Shown: positions 6,328 to 10,262 of the stretch, one piece after another
Layout of the letters: every line of letters starts with the position of its first letter
How positions within the stretch are numbered: the stretch's first letter is position 1
DNA from: Ramicandelaber brevisporus
Lineage: Eukaryota; Kickxellomycota; Ramicandelaberales; Ramicandelaberaceae
Length of the DNA: 10,262 bases
Direction of reading: 5' to 3'
Assembly (NCBI GenBank): GCA_025201865.1
Contig: MU603328.1
Span: 1-10,262 of the forward strand
Notes under the pieces: generated by a model
What the model saw: only the letters and a program-made list of their open reading frames with translations
Database searches by the model: none
What the model was told of the DNA's origin: nothing
Position numbers and translations under genes: made by a program

Positions 6328-9225
6328 ATGCTGGTAAATCTTCGGAAATCGGTGGCAACTTCAACCAGATCTCCAGGAAGCTTGCTTCGTCGATTCGGCA
6401 ACGTCTCTGCGACATCAGCTACCTCGCCATCGGCTGCCGTGGCCGCCTTTGGAGCGTCCCAAGCGTCGTCGTCGTCGTCACTGTCGTCGTCAGCTGCCAC
6501 TCCTCAGCTGCCATTTGCACCAAAGATCAACTCCAAGGCGAAGAGAGCAGCTGATCAGACGCATACAACAAAGTTTGCGTGGGTCAGATACACTCTTGAC
6601 TCGCAGAATAAGCCGGACTTTGCCAAGACTCAGCTGCCGCCAGAGTTCAATGCACACGTTCGGAGCCAAGTGCTGACTTTGGAGGAGTTGAAGGCGTTTA
6701 TTGACGGAAGCACTTCGCCTGATGTTCGCATTGCCATGACCAATGTATATCTGGATATTAACAGAGCGACTCTCTGCGATGATGTGATCCAGCAGTTGGT
6801 GGAGATCGTCATGTCTCCGAGTCCCTCTGTAATCTGGTCAGCATCCCAGACAGCAATTGGCAATTATGTTCTTGATACTTTGCTACCACGAATGACCAAT
6901 TCTGCTAACCACGCACTTGGTATTCGTGCAGCCGGTCTGGCACGTCGACTGCCTCTCGTAACATCATCATTTGCTAGTGCTGGCTCACCATCTGATTTGC
7001 AGCAAGAGTATTTGTTGGCTATGGCACGATGTGGACAGCTTAATGAAGCAGGTGTAAATTTGAATGGCAACGCGATTGGTTCTGTTAAACGCGCTGAATT
7101 GAAACTGGTGAATGCATTGGCTCAGGCTGAAGATGGAGACATTCAACAAGTTCTGTCAACACTCGTGGACTCTGCCGAGACTGATTTAAACCAGGCAGCA
7201 CAGCAGCTTGGGTTCATCGACTACAATCATGCTATTATTGTAATGCATGTTTGTGCAATGTCATCCTCTCAGTACACAACAAGATTCACACGTCCAGTAT
7301 ATAGCAAGTATTTCAGTCAGCGTCCAAACCATCAACCCAAATCAGATAAATTAACAGCGCAGATTAGTAGCTCACTGGAGAATCACTTGGATAAACTAAA
7401 GGCAGATGGATTTATTCTTCAACATGAGCACCATCTAGCCATAGTGCTATCAAGAGTATTTGGCTACTCGCATCTACCATTCGAGGAGCGTCTTGAAGGC
7501 GTGCAATCCGCCATTCATCAGGTTATCTCAGATGGACTTGATCTGGACACTGAGCTGTGTGCACTGTGGCTGTGGTCGGGTGCGCTTCACCGACCGATTC
7601 GCTGCTCTACAAAGGCTGTTGACCGTCAGCGTTCGCACTCCATGCAGATATTACGGAACATAATGAAGCTTGCACCCAATGTTAATTGGCGCTCATCTGA
7701 GTTATTTTTACCACTCTTGCTCTCTGGCTTACATCCTCAGCTGGTGTTGAATAAAAGTAGCGATTCATCCAATATTGGTAACATGTATAGACTTGGAAAT
7801 TGCAGCAATCGATTCCCAAATACTATTAGCCTGATGCGTAAAGCTAGAGTTCCCCATTCTGAGGATACGTTTATGGCAATGCTCTGGGGTTGGTCAACAT
7901 TGGATCAATCTAAGCACTCGTGGAAGTACAGCGCTTTGCATGCAGATTGGGATGCTCTCTCTAAGCTTGGAATAACTCGCACACGTGAAATGTACCTTCA
8001 GTTATTGCAAATGGCTTCTCAAAATAATTGGTTTTCATGCTGGGCTCTGGATGTTCTCAGAAACGAGCTAAACTCTGATATTGATGGTTATAACTCTGAT
8101 ATGGACATTGCAGCTGCATTACTCGAGTGCTGTGCCGCAGCTAGCAACATTCGTGCAGCCAATCAGATTATGAATGACTACCTGGACACTATTGGCTCAT
8201 CACAGCCACATTCTAACATTGTTGATGCGTACATCTCTGCAGTTATCGCATGTGGTTATCGAAACACTGTAACAGTAGCACGTAGTATCAGAGCAGATGC
8301 TACCTCCGCTGCCGACAAATCGTCGAATCCAAATGTGAGTGTAATATTGTCAACACTAAAGAGATTGCAGCAACAGCGTTACAATCTAGATATCTCGCAA
8401 TTAGAACTGTCTTGGAAAACAGGAATGAATTGGCTGCGCACGCTTCTGGTCCCGATGAACAGCGACAGCTCTAGTGACCTCTCTCGCCTTTCTACTTCGG
8501 AGGCCAATAACTCAGTTGTTCACTCATACCGTCACCAAACAATTGAGGAAGCTATTCTTGTATTCCGTGCAATGTTGAGAAAGCGTGAATCAGATGGAGT
8601 GCTTTCTGACGCTGCGCAATGGTGGCGTAATGCGGGTTTATCAAAGTTCTCATTAAATGCATCTCTGAAAACTGCATTTGGCCACAATAGTAATAATAGT
8701 GGGATGGTTGAACAAGTCAAGTCAAACAACAGCGATCTTCTCAAGCTGACTTTTGATGAACAAGAACCAATCTCATTGATGCTACTATTTTATGCAAGGA
8801 ATGGTCAGCTCAATCTTGTCACTGATACAATCATCAACCAGTTTATTCCACACATCTGCAGCTCTGATGAAGGCATAAACAGCAAGGCAATCAATAACAT
8901 CCTTGAGGCTACATCATTGCAACGATCAAAGTCACCCTTCGAGGAGAAGTCTAGAGCGGATGCAGCCACAATGTTGAGAATAATGGCTGACTTGAGCGTT
9001 CTTGGTCACATCAATGTGGCAAATCGAGCTGCTGGAAGATTGATTCTGTTCTCAACACAACATATAGTGCAGAGATTATCCAAAGAAAAGGACGAAATCA
9101 AATGGAAGAACTTTGTGGATGAAATTACTGCATCGGTGAATACATACCCGGAAAAGAAGGCTCAATATGACCGATTTATTGAACAGATGTTAGGAACAAT
9201 GCATATCACAATTAGAAACAAATAA
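6328..9225 (+). CDS. Probable mitochondrial helical-repeat protein, unknown family
   Basis: One uninterrupted frame of 965 residues runs from the ATG at 6328 to TAA at 9223-9225. The N-terminus (MLVNLRKSVATSTRSPGS...) has several Arg/Lys, many Ser/Thr/Ala and no acidic residue for over 70 positions, and LLRRFGN (about 19-25) resembles a processing site. This is a typical mitochondrial presequence, followed by a Ser-rich low-complexity run (about 46-57). The rest is largely alpha-helical. The part around 500-660 has alternating helices with short loops (for example EMYLQLLQMASQNNWFSCWA and AAALLECCAAASNIRAANQI), which recalls pentatricopeptide or other helical repeats used by mitochondrial RNA-maturation and translation factors. 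No catalytic motif is visible, and I do not recognise the family. By analogy with fast-evolving fungal mitochondrial gene-expression factors, a matrix role in RNA processing or translation is a guess. Confidence 0.85.
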   Translation: MLVNLRKSVATSTRSPGSLLRRFGNVSATSATSPSAAVAAFGASQASSSSSLSSSAATPQLPFAPKINSKAKRAADQTHTTKFAWVRYTLDSQNKPDFAKTQLPPEFNAHVRSQVLTLEELKAFIDGSTSPDVRIAMTNVYLDINRATLCDDVIQQLVEIVMSPSPSVIWSASQTAIGNYVLDTLLPRMTNSANHALGIRAAGLARRLPLVTSSFASAGSPSDLQQEYLLAMARCGQLNEAGVNLNGNAIGSVKRAELKLVNALAQAEDGDIQQVLSTLVDSAETDLNQAAQQLGFIDYNHAIIVMHVCAMSSSQYTTRFTRPVYSKYFSQRPNHQPKSDKLTAQISSSLENHLDKLKADGFILQHEHHLAIVLSRVFGYSHLPFEERLEGVQSAIHQVISDGLDLDTELCALWLWSGALHRPIRCSTKAVDRQRSHSMQILRNIMKLAPNVNWRSSELFLPLLLSGLHPQLVLNKSSDSSNIGNMYRLGNCSNRFPNTISLMRKARVPHSEDTFMAMLWGWSTLDQSKHSWKYSALHADWDALSKLGITRTREMYLQLLQMASQNNWFSCWALDVLRNELNSDIDGYNSDMDIAAALLECCAAASNIRAANQIMNDYLDTIGSSQPHSNIVDAYISAVIACGYRNTVTVARSIRADATSAADKSSNPNVSVILSTLKRLQQQRYNLDISQLELSWKTGMNWLRTLLVPMNSDSSSDLSRLSTSEANNSVVHSYRHQTIEEAILVFRAMLRKRESDGVLSDAAQWWRNAGLSKFSLNASLKTAFGHNSNNSGMVEQVKSNNSDLLKLTFDEQEPISLMLLFYARNGQLNLVTDTIINQFIPHICSSDEGINSKAINNILEATSLQRSKSPFEEKSRADAATMLRIMADLSVLGHINVANRAAGRLILFSTQHIVQRLSKEKDEIKWKNFVDEITASVNTYPEKKAQYDRFIEQMLGTMHITIRNK

Positions 9226-9432
9226 GCGCTATTTAAAAACAACTGAATATTATACATTTGATACCACTGAAGTACGTTGTAGAGTCAATTGAGCAACTAC
9301 TACTCTCCGAGATACTCACACAACCACGATTAATGACAGGCGACAGCGGGATTGAATGAGAGCAGGATGTGACGGCACACGATACACGACGCGCGATGGC
9401 GACGCAGCGTTGGACGGATGAAACGACGCGGC

Positions 9433-9494
9433 GAGGGAGAGAGAGAGAGAGGGAGAGAGAGAGAGGGAGAGATGGAGAGATGGATAAGGAGAGA
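9433..9494. repeat. GA-rich microsatellite (purine tract)
   Basis: The plus strand is almost all purine here, with GA dinucleotide runs broken by GGG and by gatgg interruptions. Long GA/CT tracts can adopt non-B structures and are often found near fungal promoters. They also slip during replication, so length probably differs between strains. Confidence 0.8.
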
Positions 9495-9705
9495 GCGTGT
9501 GTGTGCGCACCGTCAGCGCATACTGGGCTGCTGATGGCTGATGGCTGGTATCCAGGTGCCCTGGTGCTGTGAAATACACAAGCGTTGCGCAGTGAAGTGG
9601 ACCGTCACTGCTGGACAGACTGCAGCGAATCCAGGAGGCGCGCAAGACCCGCCAAACACAGCACGACCAAGAGCAGGACCAAGGCCAAGGCCAAGACAGC
9701 CACAA

Positions 9706-9741
9706 CCACAGCCATAGCCACAGCCATAGCCACAGCCATAG
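9706..9741. repeat. 12-bp tandem repeat, three perfect copies
   Basis: The unit CCACAGCCATAG occurs three times without change and continues imperfectly on both sides (ccacaacc types). Each unit is itself two related 6-mers (ccacag, ccatag), so the array probably grew from a 6-bp repeat. Confidence 0.8.
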
Positions 9742-9750
9742 CCACAACCG

Positions 9751-9787
9751 CTGTTGCAGCAACCACTGTCACTGTTGCAGCAACCAC
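9751..9787. repeat. 21-bp-spaced repeat with palindromic core
   Basis: The 16-mer CTGTTGCAGCAACCAC is present at 9751-9766 and again at 9772-9787, an offset of 21 bp. Each copy carries the near-perfect palindrome GTTGC-A-GCAAC. The spacing is about two helical turns, which would put both palindromes on one DNA face. No known binding protein is assigned. Confidence 0.65.
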
Positions 9788-10014
9788 GCCTATGTCGCCG
9801 CTATAACCACCGCCTGTTCATCTTCTTCCTCTTCAGCCAGTCCCGCGGCCAGGCTCTCTGCCAGCTTGTGCGGCGCGTTGCTGCTGTTCATCTGCACACA
9901 CTTGCCTTCTGTGTGCGGTGTTTGTCGACTGTTTGGGGACGCAGTTTGAAATGGATTTCGACATCCTTTAAACACACAATACACACACTTTTAAAAATAA
10001 AAACAGAGCCAGAA

Positions 10015-10262
10015 ATGACAGCAACAGCAGCAGCGGCATCTGCACGCCACAGCGGAGGCAAGCGGCCGGCGAACCGCAAGGAGCGGACACAGAGCGAGCA
10101 GCAGGCGCGGCAGACCCTCGAGGCGCAGATCGACGAGCTGAAGCGGACGCTGGCGGCGAAATCAGACTACGGCTCGGTTGCCACCTTCTCGGCCCTGCCT
10201 CTATCGCCTCGCACGCTGACCGGCCTGACCAAGTCCAACTTCGTCGAGCCGACCGACATCCA
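10015..10262 (+). CDS. DEAD-box RNA helicase, N-terminal part (Dbp4/DDX10-like)
   Basis: The frame opens at the ATG at 10015 (A at -3) and runs off the window after 82 complete codons. Residues 1-55 are Ala-rich, then basic, then a probable short helix (EAQIDELKRTLAAK). From residue 58 the sequence fits the Q motif of DEAD-box ATP-dependent RNA helicases: an isolated Phe58, then LPLSPRTLTGL, then NFVEPTDI with the next codon starting CA, as for the invariant Gln. Phe58 lies 17 residues before the NF...PTDI block, the family spacing. The text FSALPLS.RTL.GL..SNFVEPTDI and the preceding helix match best the Dbp4/Hca4 (DDX10) subfamily, nucleolar helicases needed for small ribosomal subunit assembly and release of snoRNAs from pre-rRNA. 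The Walker and DEAD motifs lie beyond the window, so the superfamily is firm and the subfamily likely. Confidence 0.82.
   Translation, partial: MTATAAAASARHSGGKRPANRKERTQSEQQARQTLEAQIDELKRTLAAKSDYGSVATFSALPLSPRTLTGLTKSNFVEPTDI

Larger units (their letters stand above)
9226..10014. other. Low-complexity spacer before helicase gene
   Basis: This spacer holds the 3' flank of the mitochondrial-type gene and the presumed 5' leader of the helicase gene. It is dominated by simple sequence: a GA-rich purine tract, an alternating GTGTGTGCGC stretch (about 9496-9508), 12-bp repeats, 21-bp-spaced repeats, a pyrimidine-rich run ending in cag (about 9816-9839) and a CA-rich, A/T-rich segment just before the helicase ATG. 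Open frames on both strands here (for example 9316-9762 minus, 9585-9806 plus) encode only runs such as Leu-Trp, Leu-Ser or Ala-Thr and are by-products of the repeats. Confidence 0.55.

Noticed and set aside
9316-9762. A 148-codon minus-strand frame with Leu-Trp and Leu-Ser runs
   Set aside because: It is the antisense of the GA tract and 12-bp repeats, with no other protein character.
9706-9787. A CRISPR array
   Set aside because: The repeats are contiguous or 21-bp offset, with no unique spacers, in what is clearly eukaryotic DNA.

Overview
The window looks like nuclear DNA of a fungus, probably an early-diverging lineage. The evidence is a peptide transporter with the fungal/plant OPT signatures, a DEAD-box helicase start resembling ribosome-biogenesis helicase Dbp4, a long protein with a mitochondrial-type presequence, A/T-rich eukaryotic intergenic DNA with microsatellites, and coding regions that read through without visible introns. 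A Kickxellales-like source is a guess from overall style, not something the sequence proves.

Left part (1-3766) is accessory in character. It holds a minus-strand RNase H domain running off the left edge (1-484), a spacer with a degenerate tRNA/SINE-like motif (485-817), a minus-strand gene for an unfamiliar multi-zinc-finger protein (818-2026), an A/T-rich spacer with several hairpins, and a plus-strand Merlin/IS1595-type DDE transposase (2902-3766). The transposase is dead in three ways: a one-base frameshift near 3400-3407, Val in place of the expected catalytic Glu, and a missing 3' end.

Middle part (3767-6327) holds a minus-strand oligopeptide transporter. It is convincing for its first 589 residues, then stops matching the family exactly where the transposase also ends. 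The two broken genes therefore meet tail to tail at about 3753-3767, and the last membrane segments of the transporter are missing from the window. A 794-bp divergent control region with GATA-factor-type sites and a decaying 8-bp tandem repeat separates it from the next gene.

Right part (6328-10262) holds a 965-residue, probably mitochondrial, alpha-helical protein of unrecognised family. A 789-bp low-complexity spacer follows (GA tract, 12-bp repeats, 21-bp-spaced repeats), then the first 82 codons of a Dbp4-like RNA helicase that runs off the right edge.

The genes do not form a pathway. The picture is ordinary housekeeping genes beside a small island of transposon remnants, one of which appears to have been involved in damaging the transporter gene. 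I did not find a convincing new system; the transposase/transporter junction and the zinc-finger gene most deserve a second look.
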